Below are positions 1 through 7,745 of a stretch of 18,218 bases of DNA, one piece after another (positions within the stretch are counted from its first letter, which is position 1; the number at the start of each line of letters is the position of its first letter). The notes beneath the pieces were generated by a model that did not search any database, had not been told where the DNA came from, and saw only the letters and a list, made by a program, of their open reading frames with translations. The position numbers and the translations under genes are program-made. The DNA is taken from NCBI GenBank assembly GCA_002312935.1, contig DCAT01000048.1:26206-44423 (forward strand), in the 5' to 3' direction. Source of the stretch: Oceanospirillaceae bacterium UBA1126 (GTDB lineage Bacteria > Pseudomonadota > Gammaproteobacteria > Pseudomonadales > Balneatricaceae).

Positions 1-786
1 CATCCATTCATGGGCTGGGTCATTATAAAAATGCCATTCCCTAATGGGTCCAGCCATGACGTTCAAATAATAGCCTGTGTAACCATGAGGCACCCCCACT
101 GGGTGATAACCCTTGGGCACTAAAACCACGTCACGATCTTCTGCAGAAAGGGTTACATCTAAACTACGGTCATCGGTATACACGCGCTGGTGAGCATAAC
201 CAGAAGCTGGATTTAAACGGTGATAATAGGTTTCTTCTAATAGGGTTTCTTCTGGGCTAGCGTCTCTATCATGCTTGTGTGGTGGGTAAGACGACCAATG
301 ACCAGACGGGGTAATCACCTCTACTACCAAGAGGCCATCAGCGGCCTCAGTTTCTGGCAAAATATTACGAACATAGCGCGTATTAGTGCCCTCACCCCTT
401 ACTTCTTGAGACATCATCGCGGCATCTATTAGCCTCGCTGCCCCACTATTGCCTTGTCCAGGCGCACTGCACACAGCCACTTCCACAGCATCTAAGGCAG
501 TAATACTAATCGCTTCTCCTGCAGGCACGTATACAGCGCCGGGAGGCTGGTCAACAAACACACTGTTTCGGCCACCTACGTTATCCCAACTTTGTAAGCC
601 CACACAGACGTTCGCTGTGCCTGTTAAAATAACAATACACAGCTCTCTCCCAGCCTGCTGGCACTCCAAAGTTTCTCCAACATTTAAATCGTGCACTGCA
701 AAACCCACATAGGTCCAGCCCGCAGACTGAGGTGTTACCTGATGCACTTGGCTTGCGGCAGCCGGTTTAACTAATAATTTAGACAT
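1..786 (-). CDS. iolB: 5-deoxy-glucuronate isomerase IolB, 3' end cut by window edge
   Basis: Isomerises 5-deoxy-D-glucuronate to 2-deoxy-5-keto-D-gluconate, the step after ring opening in myo-inositol catabolism (cytosolic). I translated it from the ATG at 786; 262 codons run open to base 1, so only about ten residues of a typical ~270-residue IolB are missing. The bicupin fold shows the family motif HWSSYPPHKHD at residues 163-173; H170, H172, a glutamate at 184/185 (LLEETYYH) and H228 (KGYHP) are the expected metal ligands. The tail REWHFYNDPAHEWM is also typical of authentic IolB. It starts 3 bp after the iolD stop, with a GAGG ribosome site inside iolD, so the two are co-transcribed and probably translationally coupled. 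A diverged paralogue lies at 11967-12806. Family identity is very likely; substrate follows from the iolC/iolD neighbours. Confidence 0.95.
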   Translation of the reverse strand, partial: MSKLLVKPAAASQVHQVTPQSAGWTYVGFAVHDLNVGETLECQQAGRELCIVILTGTANVCVGLQSWDNVGGRNSVFVDQPPGAVYVPAGEAISITALDAVEVAVCSAPGQGNSGAARLIDAAMMSQEVRGEGTNTRYVRNILPETEAADGLLVVEVITPSGHWSSYPPHKHDRDASPEETLLEETYYHRLNPASGYAHQRVYTDDRSLDVTLSAEDRDVVLVPKGYHPVGVPHGYTGYYLNVMAGPIREWHFYNDPAHEWM

Positions 787-789
787 GGT

Positions 790-2640
790 TTAGTAGCCTC
801 GCTCTGCCATTCGTTTGGCGGTCCATTCTTGGTGTTTAGCGACAACTTCTTCACGGGCTGACACTGATGGTACCTCAACCTCCCAGTAGGCTCCTCCAGG
901 TGAGCAATGTAATGGGTCTGTATCGATAACTACCACACTCACACCCTTTCTTTCACGAGCAGCTTGCACGGCTTGCTTAAGCTCACCTATGTTAGCCACA
1001 TGGTCAGCACGAGCTCCCATTGCCCGAGCGTGGCCAGCAAAATCAATTTGTGCTAATCCCTTATGGTAAGTGTCTTGTAATAAATTATTGAAGTTAGCGC
1101 CACCTGTGGCCATTTGCAGGCGGTTAATGCAACTAAATCCCCTATTGTCTAACACCACAATGGTTAACTGTAAGCCCATACTCACGGCAGTTGCGATGTC
1201 TGAGTTCATCATCATATAGGAGCCATCGCCTACCATTACCACCACTTCACGATCTGGACAGGCAAGCTTAGCCCCTACACCGCCACAAATTTCGTAACCC
1301 ATGCAAGAGTAGCCATACTCTAAGTGATAACCGCCCACTTGCTCTGCACGCCAATGTTTGTGTAACTCCGAAGGTAAACTGCCCGCTGCAGCAACCACTA
1401 CTGCATTGACATCGACAGTGACATTTACAGCAGCAACAACTTGGGCATCTGATGGGATTGCCTGGTCATCTGCAGCCGGTAAAATGCCTTCACACAGCAG
1501 TGCCCACGCAGAAATTCCTTCTTGGTTTCTTTGCTGCCAAGCCTCTGGAGACATGTAGTCACCCAGTTGTGATGACAGTGCTTGTAGACCCAACCTAGCG
1601 TCGCTCAATAAGCTTTGGGCGCGGTATTTCACCACGTCTATAGGCTGCACATTAAGTTGAATTACTTGCCCTTTGAACAAGGTGTTAGAGCCTGAAATAA
1701 AGTCTTGTAACCGCGTACCCACGGCTAGCACTACATCTGCGTTAGCCGCCAATTCATTGGCACTATCGACGCCAGTCACGCCCACAGCCCCAGCATTTAA
1801 GGGATCACTTGCAAGCATTGAAGACTTGCCTGCTTGGGTTTCAATGACTGGAATCTGATGGCGCTTAGCAAAGGCTTGTAACTCGTTTTCTGCCAGTGAG
1901 TAACGAACTCCACCACCGGCCACAATGACAGGCTGCTTAGCCGCTAATAAAGTGCTTACGGCTTGATTTAATTCATGCTGATCTGGGCCTTGACGACGCA
2001 GGCGCCATACACGTTTTTCAAACATGTGTTTTGGGTAATCAAAGGCTAAGGATTGGACATCCTGGCAAATACTTATGGTGGCTGGGCCACATAAAGCCGC
2101 ATCCGTGAGTGCTACCATGGCTCTAGGCAAAGCTTGAATTAACTGCTCTGGTCGAGTAATACGGTGGAAATAACGACTTACAGGACGCAGTGCATCGTTC
2201 ACAGTGCTACTACCGTCAGCAAAATTCTCAGATTGTTGTAATACTGGGTCTGGCTGACCTGAGGCAAATACATCTCCAGGCACCAACAACACTGGTAAGC
2301 GGTTAACGTAGGCTACGCCAGCTGCAGTAACTAAGTTAGTAGCTCCTGGGCCAATAGAGGTGGTGGCTACCATGACTTGTTGACGCTGACGGGCCTTAGC
2401 AAAGGCGATGGCCGCCAAAGCCATCGACTGTTCGTTGTGGCCTCGGTAAGTGGGTAACTGGTCTCGCACTTGATACAGTGCTTCACCAATACCCGCCACG
2501 TTGCCATGGCCAAATATAGCCCATACGCCTGCAAAAAAAGGCACTTCCTCGCCATCATCTAGCTCAACATGTTGATTGATCAAGAAACGAGTCAAAGCTT
2601 GGGCAGTGGTTAATCGAATAGTTTGCATGGTTGTTGACAT
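790..2640 (-). CDS. iolD: 3D-(3,5/4)-trihydroxycyclohexane-1,2-dione hydrolase IolD (ThDP-dependent)
   Basis: Opens the cyclohexane ring of the inositol-derived trihydroxycyclohexanedione to give 5-deoxy-glucuronate. The 616-residue product is near the usual ~620-640. The N-terminal ThDP pyrimidine domain has IFGHGNVAGIGEAL (42-55) and the cofactor-activating glutamate in YRGHNEQ (E70). A central domain follows, then the C-terminal pyrophosphate domain with the ThDP/Mg motif GDGS at 471-474 and VLDNRGF with N499. The opening (IRLTTAQAL) is characteristic of IolD. The ATG at 2640 is preceded by a weak AAGAG about ten bases upstream; a second ATG at codon 5 is also possible. It lies 19 bp after iolC and 3 bp before iolB in one minus-strand operon. 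All landmarks are intact and I see no sign of decay. Confidence 0.96.
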   Translation of the reverse strand: MSTTMQTIRLTTAQALTRFLINQHVELDDGEEVPFFAGVWAIFGHGNVAGIGEALYQVRDQLPTYRGHNEQSMALAAIAFAKARQRQQVMVATTSIGPGATNLVTAAGVAYVNRLPVLLVPGDVFASGQPDPVLQQSENFADGSSTVNDALRPVSRYFHRITRPEQLIQALPRAMVALTDAALCGPATISICQDVQSLAFDYPKHMFEKRVWRLRRQGPDQHELNQAVSTLLAAKQPVIVAGGGVRYSLAENELQAFAKRHQIPVIETQAGKSSMLASDPLNAGAVGVTGVDSANELAANADVVLAVGTRLQDFISGSNTLFKGQVIQLNVQPIDVVKYRAQSLLSDARLGLQALSSQLGDYMSPEAWQQRNQEGISAWALLCEGILPAADDQAIPSDAQVVAAVNVTVDVNAVVVAAAGSLPSELHKHWRAEQVGGYHLEYGYSCMGYEICGGVGAKLACPDREVVVMVGDGSYMMMNSDIATAVSMGLQLTIVVLDNRGFSCINRLQMATGGANFNNLLQDTYHKGLAQIDFAGHARAMGARADHVANIGELKQAVQAARERKGVSVVVIDTDPLHCSPGGAYWEVEVPSVSAREEVVAKHQEWTAKRMAERGY

Positions 2641-2659
2641 AGCAGGTTACTCTTGTTTG

Positions 2660-4567
2660 TTACTTTTGCACTTGGGCATTATCCCAAGCGGCAATAATTA
2701 ATTGATATTTTTTCGCCATTAACGCTACAGCTTGAGCGTCGTTGAGGTGGCCTTTTAACCAGCCCTGAGCGGCTTCAGAAAATAGTGTCCGACCAACGGC
2801 AAACCCTTTTACCCAAGGCTGTTTAGCCGCTGCATAAAATGCCTCACTAATGCTTTCAATCGTGCCATTTAAACCCAAAACAATGACACCTTGGCAATAA
2901 ATGTCATTTTTATCGATCACCTCACCCACTGACAGCCAATAAGCGTCATTTAATGCTGGCTCTAACTTCCACCAATCGGGTCTTACACCCAGGTCATAAA
3001 AGTGCTGCATAATAGACGAAACTTGATCAAAGGCAGGGCTATTGCCCTCTCTGGCTGTAATGATTTCCAGCAGCCACTGATGACCCGTAAAGCGGCACGC
3101 ACGGTCTAACTTAAGTATTAACTGTTCGTGGTGTTGGCGAGTGCCCGAATCATCATCTAATCGATAGGGGCATAATACTTTAACCGTTTGGTTAAGCGGC
3201 CAATCAGACAAATGCTGCACTATTTCACCTTCAGCCTCTAGCTGCAAAGGAAATTCTCCAGAGGCTTCTATTGGCCTGCCAATCCATGCATTCGTACTGG
3301 TTATTTGATGCAATGCTGCTCGGCCTGTTCGGTCATCCAATAACATGCCAAAACCAGCGTCTTGCCCAGCTTCTTGCTGTGCTGCTTGAACTGCAAGCTG
3401 TTTAAATTTGGCAATATCAGTGGGTGATTTACCGGCAGATTCGGCCCATTGGTTAAACTGATACCGGTGATCTATAGCGAACGCCACTAAACGATTGTGT
3501 TTTTTATGTCGATTAGTTGTGCGATGGATATGGTTAAGCACGGGGTCAAAGCGCAACGCTTTATGCTCACTCCCATGGGCTAGAAAATATTCTAACTCCT
3601 GCCATGAAGGCACAGCTGGCGCACAACCATGACGCGATACTGCAAAGGCACCACACGCATTAGCATAGGCACAGCTGGTAGGCCAATCTTCACCACCTAA
3701 CCAACCCCGCAGTAAACCTGACATAAACGCATCACCGGCTCCCAGCACATTAAATACTTCTACTGTAAAACCGGGCCCTTCAGCGCCCGATTGCCAGCCA
3801 TTGATGTCACCCTCAAAAACGCGGCACCCTAGTGCCCCTCGCTTACATACTAAAGTTGCTTTAGACATTGTGCGCACAACAGCCAAGGCGTCAAGGCTAT
3901 CCTCACAGCCAGAAGCAATATGAAACTCTTCTTCAGTACCCACAATAAGGTCCATATCAGGCAGGAATGCTTGCACATGCTGACTAACAGTTTCATTGGC
4001 TATAAATCGGCTTTCTCCATCACCATGGCCTGCTAAGCCCCACAAATTGGGTCTATAATCAATATCTAATACTACCTTTGTGCCATGTTTTTTTGCCAAA
4101 TCGATGGCTTTTCGGCTCGCCGCTGCAACTTTAGGTGTGCTTAGATGCGTGCCCGATAGGAGCAAAGCACGGCTTGAAGCGATCAAATCTTCATCGATAT
4201 CATCTTCGCATAAAGCCATATCGGCGCAGTTTTCACGATAAAAAATAAGGGGAAACTGTTCTTCGTCTTGGATACCTAGAACAACCAAGGCCGATAAACG
4301 TTCAGGATCAGTCTTCACCCCTTGCACGTCAACGCCCTCAGCTTGCATAGTTTCTCGAATAAAGCGCCCCATGTGCTCATCACCTACGCGGGTGATCATG
4401 CCAGACTTAAGCCCCAAACGAGCAGTGCCTATAGCAGTATTGGCCGGGCTGCCACCAACATACTTGGCAAAACCGCCCATATCCTCTAACCGTCCACCTA
4501 CCTGCTGACCATAAAGATCAACACTAGAGCGTCCAAAGCACACCAGATCCAAACTCTTATGTTTCAT
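2660..4567 (-). CDS. iolC: IolC fusion: 5-dehydro-2-deoxygluconokinase (PfkB) plus DUF2090 domain
   Basis: Phosphorylates 2-deoxy-5-keto-gluconate at C6 (PfkB/ribokinase domain, about residues 1-335). The C-terminal half (about 355-635) is a DUF2090 domain, beginning near RLVAFAIDHRYQF. In proteobacterial inositol loci this domain is thought to be an aldolase replacing IolJ; that role is from family knowledge. Kinase landmarks are GGSPANTAIG near the N-terminus, DIDYRPNLWG (an IolC-type RPxxW) and the catalytic GAGDAF with D279. I chose the ATG at 4567 over an in-frame TTG at 4579 because homologues open close to MKHKSLDLVCFGRSS; no strong Shine-Dalgarno supports either. The regulator ends 49 bp upstream. 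A stand-alone kinase paralogue without DUF2090 lies at 10938-11942. Confidence 0.94.
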   Translation of the reverse strand: MKHKSLDLVCFGRSSVDLYGQQVGGRLEDMGGFAKYVGGSPANTAIGTARLGLKSGMITRVGDEHMGRFIRETMQAEGVDVQGVKTDPERLSALVVLGIQDEEQFPLIFYRENCADMALCEDDIDEDLIASSRALLLSGTHLSTPKVAAASRKAIDLAKKHGTKVVLDIDYRPNLWGLAGHGDGESRFIANETVSQHVQAFLPDMDLIVGTEEEFHIASGCEDSLDALAVVRTMSKATLVCKRGALGCRVFEGDINGWQSGAEGPGFTVEVFNVLGAGDAFMSGLLRGWLGGEDWPTSCAYANACGAFAVSRHGCAPAVPSWQELEYFLAHGSEHKALRFDPVLNHIHRTTNRHKKHNRLVAFAIDHRYQFNQWAESAGKSPTDIAKFKQLAVQAAQQEAGQDAGFGMLLDDRTGRAALHQITSTNAWIGRPIEASGEFPLQLEAEGEIVQHLSDWPLNQTVKVLCPYRLDDDSGTRQHHEQLILKLDRACRFTGHQWLLEIITAREGNSPAFDQVSSIMQHFYDLGVRPDWWKLEPALNDAYWLSVGEVIDKNDIYCQGVIVLGLNGTIESISEAFYAAAKQPWVKGFAVGRTLFSEAAQGWLKGHLNDAQAVALMAKKYQLIIAAWDNAQVQK

Positions 4568-4616
4568 ATGTAAACCCAAAGGATATATATTCCAAATAGT
4601 GAGTAAAAGAGATTAA

Positions 4617-5462
4617 TTATTTAACGTCTTTATCTAATTCAGCACGCACTCTTCCTGTCTCTACAGCCAAGCAAAGTGCCAAGCACATCGTTGCCGATAA
4701 TCCCCGAAAACCACTCACTTCCTCTTCCAACACCTCTAAATGAAAATCATCAGCTCGGGCTATTGGGCTTAGGGTTGAGTCTGTTAACGCCACAACCTTG
4801 GTATTATTAAGTAAACAAATATCCACCAACTCACGGGTGTTGGCGGTATAGGGGCTAAAGCTAATAGCCAGCAGTACATCATCAGTTTTTAACATGCGGG
4901 CTTTGTCTGCCATGCTATGAGGCATGCCCGATAAAACCACCGATTGCACGCCAAGCTTTACTAAGGTGTAGTGTAAGTATGCCACGACAGGCTCTGCCCG
5001 ACCTTGGCCAGCAATGTATACCATTCGGGCTTGAGCTAACTGTTTACTTGCTTTGAGTAACGCGCTTTCATCGACGTTCTGCTCCAAGCGAGAAATTGAT
5101 GCTGCAGCTGCTTGGGTAAAGTGGGATAAAACAGTTTGCTCTCTGTCTGCAGAGCGCTGCATAGAGTTCAGGCGCTCTGAATAAGGCTGAGGCACATGCC
5201 GCATACTTTCCTGAAATACAATTTGCATGTCAGAAAACCCTTGATAACCGATAGACTTTGCAAACCGAACCATTGTAGATGGTGTTACACCTACTTGGTC
5301 GCTAATTGAGGCAATAGTATTTAAGGCAATAACATCGGGATTGTGCATGGCAAACACCGCTACACTCTGTAACCGTTTAGGCAGGTCTTGATAATGATCT
5401 TGTAACCAAGGTTTCAACTCGCTAAACACCCGGGGCGGCTTTACTTGAATAACTTTTGTCAT
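4617..5462 (-). CDS. RpiR/MurR-family transcriptional regulator, probable inositol (iol) regulator
   Basis: A 281-residue protein with the RpiR architecture: an N-terminal helix-turn-helix domain (about 15-95; NTIASISDQVGVTPSTMVRFAKSIGYQGFSDMQ is the recognition region) and a C-terminal SIS sugar-phosphate-binding domain (about 125-255; VYIAGQGRAEPV and LLAISFSPYTANTRELVD, with typical SIS serines). Such proteins sense a phosphorylated intermediate. IolR of Sinorhizobium and Salmonella belong to this family and repress iol genes. It is the first gene of the minus-strand operon, directly ahead of iolC, and faces the sugar-transport operon, so control of both directions is a reasonable inference. 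Palindromes that could be its operators lie in the divergent region, and it probably also controls itself. The family call is firm; the effector and targets are inferred. Confidence 0.9.
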   Translation of the reverse strand: MTKVIQVKPPRVFSELKPWLQDHYQDLPKRLQSVAVFAMHNPDVIALNTIASISDQVGVTPSTMVRFAKSIGYQGFSDMQIVFQESMRHVPQPYSERLNSMQRSADREQTVLSHFTQAAAASISRLEQNVDESALLKASKQLAQARMVYIAGQGRAEPVVAYLHYTLVKLGVQSVVLSGMPHSMADKARMLKTDDVLLAISFSPYTANTRELVDICLLNNTKVVALTDSTLSPIARADDFHLEVLEEEVSGFRGLSATMCLALCLAVETGRVRAELDKDVK

Positions 5463-5494
5463 AGATCAACCAACATTGTGAACTTCTATTTCAT

Positions 5495-5511
5495 GTGGCC
5501 GATATGGCCAC
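5495..5511. promoter_or_regulatory. 17-bp palindrome in the 5' leader of the RpiR regulator gene
   Basis: GTGGCC-GATAT-GGCCAC has perfect 6-bp arms around a 5-bp centre. It lies 33-49 bp upstream of the regulator start codon and just downstream of the candidate minus-strand -10. That position suits an autoregulatory operator blocking transcription; a small RNA hairpin in the leader is the alternative. Which protein binds it cannot be read from sequence. Confidence 0.45.
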
Positions 5512-5527
5512 TTATTACTGGGTAAAA

Positions 5528-5554
5528 ATCATAACTACCATGACTAGATTTCAA
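5528..5554 (-). promoter_or_regulatory. Candidate sigma-70 promoter for the regulator-iolC-iolD-iolB operon
   Basis: On the minus strand TTGAAA (5554-5549) is separated by 15 bp from TATGAT (5533-5528), each five of six to consensus. The spacer is 2 bp shorter than ideal, so confidence is limited. The -35 lies inside TTTCAAAACTAAA (5549-5561), a 12/13 copy of the inverted-repeat arm at 5691-5703, which points to repressor competition at this promoter. Confidence 0.4.
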
Positions 5555-5690
5555 AACTAAAAAGCTAACTAATCACTGCTCAATAAAGGTTAACAGGACA
5601 AGGAAACGCCACTAAAGCAGAACCTATAACCAAAGACTAATGCACGGATAGCCTGAGTATACGTAAATCAATTTATTTATGGAATATTTA

Positions 5691-5726
5691 TTTCAAAAAT
5701 AAAAATGTTGAAATTTATTTTTGAAA
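5691..5726. promoter_or_regulatory. Perfect 13-bp inverted repeat, probable RpiR operator
   Basis: TTTCAAAAATAAA at 5691-5703 is repeated as its exact reverse complement at 5714-5726, with a 10-bp spacer. A third copy with one mismatch lies at 5549-5561. The repeat overlaps the candidate -35 of the uptake operon. RpiR-family dimers bind such AT-rich palindromes. The AT-richness raises the chance expectation, but 13 perfect arm bases beside a regulator gene are suggestive. Confidence 0.5.
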
Positions 5727-5736
5727 ATGGTACAAA
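5708..5736 (+). promoter_or_regulatory. Candidate sigma-70 promoter for the sugar-uptake/catabolic operon
   Basis: TTGAAA (5708-5713, five of six) and TACAAA (5731-5736, four of six) are separated by an ideal 17 bp. Transcription would start near 5743, giving a leader of about 180 nt before the binding-protein gene. A promoter nearer the gene cannot be excluded. The element is embedded in the inverted repeat at 5691-5726, as expected for repression. Confidence 0.4.
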
Positions 5737-5817
5737 TTAATGCGTCTCAAGTATGTTTGTGTAGGTTCTCTTTTAACAACCTGCACTGTGTATTTGTTAG
5801 CACAGGATTTAACCTAG

Positions 5818-5873
5818 GGCAGCTGCCTTGAGTTATTGAAGTAGTAATATTGAGCAACCGCGGAATACTCCGC
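5818..5873 (+). other. Two small palindromes in the long leader of the binding-protein gene
   Basis: GGCAGCTGCC at 5818-5827 is a perfect 10-bp palindrome that can be extended imperfectly to 5811-5834. GCGGA-ATAC-TCCGC at 5860-5873 could form a five-pair hairpin with a four-base loop. Either could be an operator half or an RNA structure. I can assign no factor. Confidence 0.3.
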
Positions 5874-5883
5874 ACAACAAACA

Positions 5884-5915
5884 CTAAAAATTAGCCTGGC
5901 TAAATTTTTAGGAGG
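5884..5915 (+). promoter_or_regulatory. Hairpin/palindrome abutting the Shine-Dalgarno of the binding-protein gene
   Basis: The left arm CTAAAAATTAGCC (5884-5896), a central T, and the right arm GGCTAAATTTTTAG (5898-5911) form a near-perfect inverted repeat with one bulged T. The core TTAGCCTGGCTAA is exact. The right arm ends in the first two bases of AGGAGG (5910-5915), an ideal ribosome site six bases before the ATG at 5922. It may be a DNA operator or an RNA structure controlling translation or stability of an abundant mRNA. Confidence 0.45.
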
Positions 5916-5921
5916 AAAATA

Positions 5922-6854
5922 ATGAAAAAAATTAATTTGTTTGCAGCCACAGCTCTATCTGTGGTTATGGCTACCAGCGCAAATGCTGCAACCATTGGAT
6001 ATTTAAGCTCGAACTTTGACGACAACTTTTTAACTTTGATGCGTGAAGCTGCTAAAGCTCACACTGAGGAAAGGGGTCACACTTTCCAAATAGAAGATGC
6101 CCGTGAAGATGTTGGTACCCAACTTAGCCAAGTACAGAACTTTATCGCTTCTGGCGTTGATGCTCTAGTAGTAACAGCAGTAAGTGCTGCGGCAACCCCT
6201 CAAATGACTAAGATGGCTAATTCAGCCGGCATTCCCATCGTTTATGTTAACCGGATGCCATCTGACTCAGCTAGCTTAGGCGGCACAAGTACGTTTGTTG
6301 GCTCTAATGAAACTTGGTCTGGCACCTTAGCAGCCTTTGAATTATGTAACCAAGCTGGCGGTGCCGGTACTGCGGTAATGCTGCAAGGTATTTTGTCTAA
6401 CGAAGCTGCTGTAACGCGCTCTAAAGACTTTGAAGAAGTGCTAGCATTGTCTATGTGTAATGGTATTACACTAGAAGCTGTAGAAGTTGGCAGCTGGCAG
6501 CGCTCTAAAGGCAATGACATCGTATCTAACTGGTTAAGTTCTGGTATGAAGATCGATATTGTATTTGCTAACAATGACGAAATGGGCCTAGGCGCAGTTC
6601 AAGCCTTCAAAAATGCCGGCATTAGCATGGATGACGTGCTTATTGGTAGTGTAGACGCAACTGCTGACGCACTAGCGTCTATGGCAGCAGGTGAATTGGA
6701 TGTGACGGTATTCCAGAATGCTGCAGGTCAAGCAACTGGCGGTATCGACGCTGCAATCGCTGCGATCAACGGTGAATCTTTACCCAACGCAATTACCATT
6801 CCTTTTGAATTGGTAACTCCTGCTAACATGGCAGACTACATGGGCGCTAACTAA
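5922..6854 (+). CDS. Periplasmic sugar/cyclitol-binding protein of a CUT2-type ABC importer
   Basis: A 310-residue type-I periplasmic binding protein (Peripla_BP_4, RbsB/IbpA-like) that delivers substrate to the permeases encoded downstream. A Sec signal peptide is clear: KK start, hydrophobic stretch, cleavage after SANA at about residue 22; there is no lipobox. Likely ligand residues by analogy with RbsB are R111 (VNRMP), R166, N217/D219 (FANNDE), D245 (GSVDAT) and Q265 (VFQNA). Two cysteines, C142 and C179, are the only ones in the mature protein and probably form a disulfide. The tail IPFELVTPANMADYM is seen in sugar and inositol binders. It has a perfect AGGAGG six bases upstream and an intrinsic terminator after its stop, which favours excess binding protein over membrane parts. 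Ligand (inositol, another cyclitol or a hexose derivative) is not resolvable. Confidence 0.9.
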   Translation: MKKINLFAATALSVVMATSANAATIGYLSSNFDDNFLTLMREAAKAHTEERGHTFQIEDAREDVGTQLSQVQNFIASGVDALVVTAVSAAATPQMTKMANSAGIPIVYVNRMPSDSASLGGTSTFVGSNETWSGTLAAFELCNQAGGAGTAVMLQGILSNEAAVTRSKDFEEVLALSMCNGITLEAVEVGSWQRSKGNDIVSNWLSSGMKIDIVFANNDEMGLGAVQAFKNAGISMDDVLIGSVDATADALASMAAGELDVTVFQNAAGQATGGIDAAIAAINGESLPNAITIPFELVTPANMADYMGAN

Positions 6855-6880
6855 GTTATAACGCCTTAGTAATGAAAAAA

Positions 6881-6908
6881 AACCTCTGGATATACTCCGG
6901 AGGTTTTT
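6881..6908 (+). terminator. Intrinsic terminator/attenuator between binding-protein and ATPase genes
   Basis: AACCTCTGGA (6881-6890), loop TATAC, and TCCGGAGGTT (6896-6905) form a ten-pair stem with one G-U pair, followed by a T run to 6908. An A tract (6875-6882) precedes it, so it could work in both directions, though only the plus strand has an upstream gene ending here. Because the next gene points the same way with no obvious strong promoter between, partial read-through is likely. Confidence 0.85.
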
Positions 6909-6953
6909 AGTTATGCATTTAATTTTTAGCTTTCAGTGTATCTAGAGAACACT

Positions 6954-7736
6954 ATGAACAACCAAGACGACATCATTCTGCGCACCGAAAACCTTACCAA
7001 ACGTTATGGCGGCGTTCACGCATTAGAAGAAGCCAACTTCACTCTAAAAAAAGGTGAACACGTTGCTATTGTAGGAGACAACGGCGCCGGCAAGTCTACC
7101 TTTGTGCGCCAAATTACTGGAGTAGAACAGCCTACCTCAGGGGACATATTTTTCGAAGGCAAACGAGTAGAATTTAGCTCACCATTAGAAGCGCGAGAGG
7201 CAGGTATAGAGTCTGTATTTCAAGACTTAGCCTTATGTAATGATTTAGACGTGCCTTCAAACTTATTTTTAGGCCGTGAAGAGTTACTCTTCAAGTTTGG
7301 ACCATTTAGCATACTTGATGAAAAGAAAATGATGCAAAAAGCCAAAGCTGTATTAGAAAGAACGGCTATTAAGATTCCAAATTTAAGCAACCACGTGGGC
7401 GACATGTCCGGTGGTCAGCGCCAGTGTGTGGCTATTAGCCGCTCTGCTAGCTTCGCATCCAAACTAATTATTATGGACGAACCTACTGCTGCACTTGGTG
7501 TGCAGGAAACTACCCAAGTAGAAAATATTATTCGCGGCTTAAAAGAGCAAGGGGTGCCGCTTATTTTAATCAGTCACAACTTACGCCAAGTATTTAACCT
7601 CGTTGACAAGATTTGGGTTTTTCGTCGTGGGCGAATCGTGGGCGAAGTCATTGCTGCCGAAACTGACGGCAATGAAATTGTTTCTATGATTACGGGCATG
7701 CAGGGCGGTGTTCACGAAAAAGCCAGCTACATATAA
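6954..7736 (+). CDS. Sugar ABC transporter ATPase, single nucleotide-binding domain (FrcA-like)
   Basis: Energises the importer on the cytoplasmic face of the membrane. The 260-residue protein has one complete ABC domain: Walker A GDNGAGKS (41-48), Q-loop FQD (89-91), signature MSGGQRQ (151-157), Walker B LIIMDEP (171-177) and the H-loop histidine H208. RbsA/MglA-type CUT2 ATPases are ~500 residues with two fused domains; this resembles the short FrcA type, so it must act as a homodimer. I prefer the ATG at 6954 to a GTG six codons earlier at 6936, because the GAGA-rich stretch just upstream fits a ribosome site and homologues start near the first beta strand. It sits between the terminator and the two permease genes. 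Confidence 0.93.
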   Translation: MNNQDDIILRTENLTKRYGGVHALEEANFTLKKGEHVAIVGDNGAGKSTFVRQITGVEQPTSGDIFFEGKRVEFSSPLEAREAGIESVFQDLALCNDLDVPSNLFLGREELLFKFGPFSILDEKKMMQKAKAVLERTAIKIPNLSNHVGDMSGGQRQCVAISRSASFASKLIIMDEPTAALGVQETTQVENIIRGLKEQGVPLILISHNLRQVFNLVDKIWVFRRGRIVGEVIAAETDGNEIVSMITGMQGGVHEKASYI

Positions 7737-7745
7737 GAGATGACC

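Larger units (their letters stand above)
5463..5921. promoter_or_regulatory. Divergent regulatory region between the iol operon and the sugar-uptake operon
   Basis: This gap carries no convincing gene; the few ATGs lead to ORFs of only a handful of codons. The central part (about 5670-5745) is strongly AT-rich. It contains at least five palindromic elements, annotated separately, plus candidate sigma-70 promoters facing both ways. GGAA-N6-TTTC at 5681-5694 is one base from the GGAA-N6-TTCC motif that I recall being proposed for Sinorhizobium IolR. Confidence 0.75.

Noticed and set aside
449..712. Open frame of 87 codons on plus, opposite iolB
   Set aside because: It lies entirely antisense to a well-supported IolB with conserved motifs, has low-complexity composition and no ribosome site.
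4568..4579. TTG start four codons upstream of the iolC ATG
   Set aside because: It has no better ribosome site and adds GLH residues before the conserved start; the ATG at 4567 is preferred.
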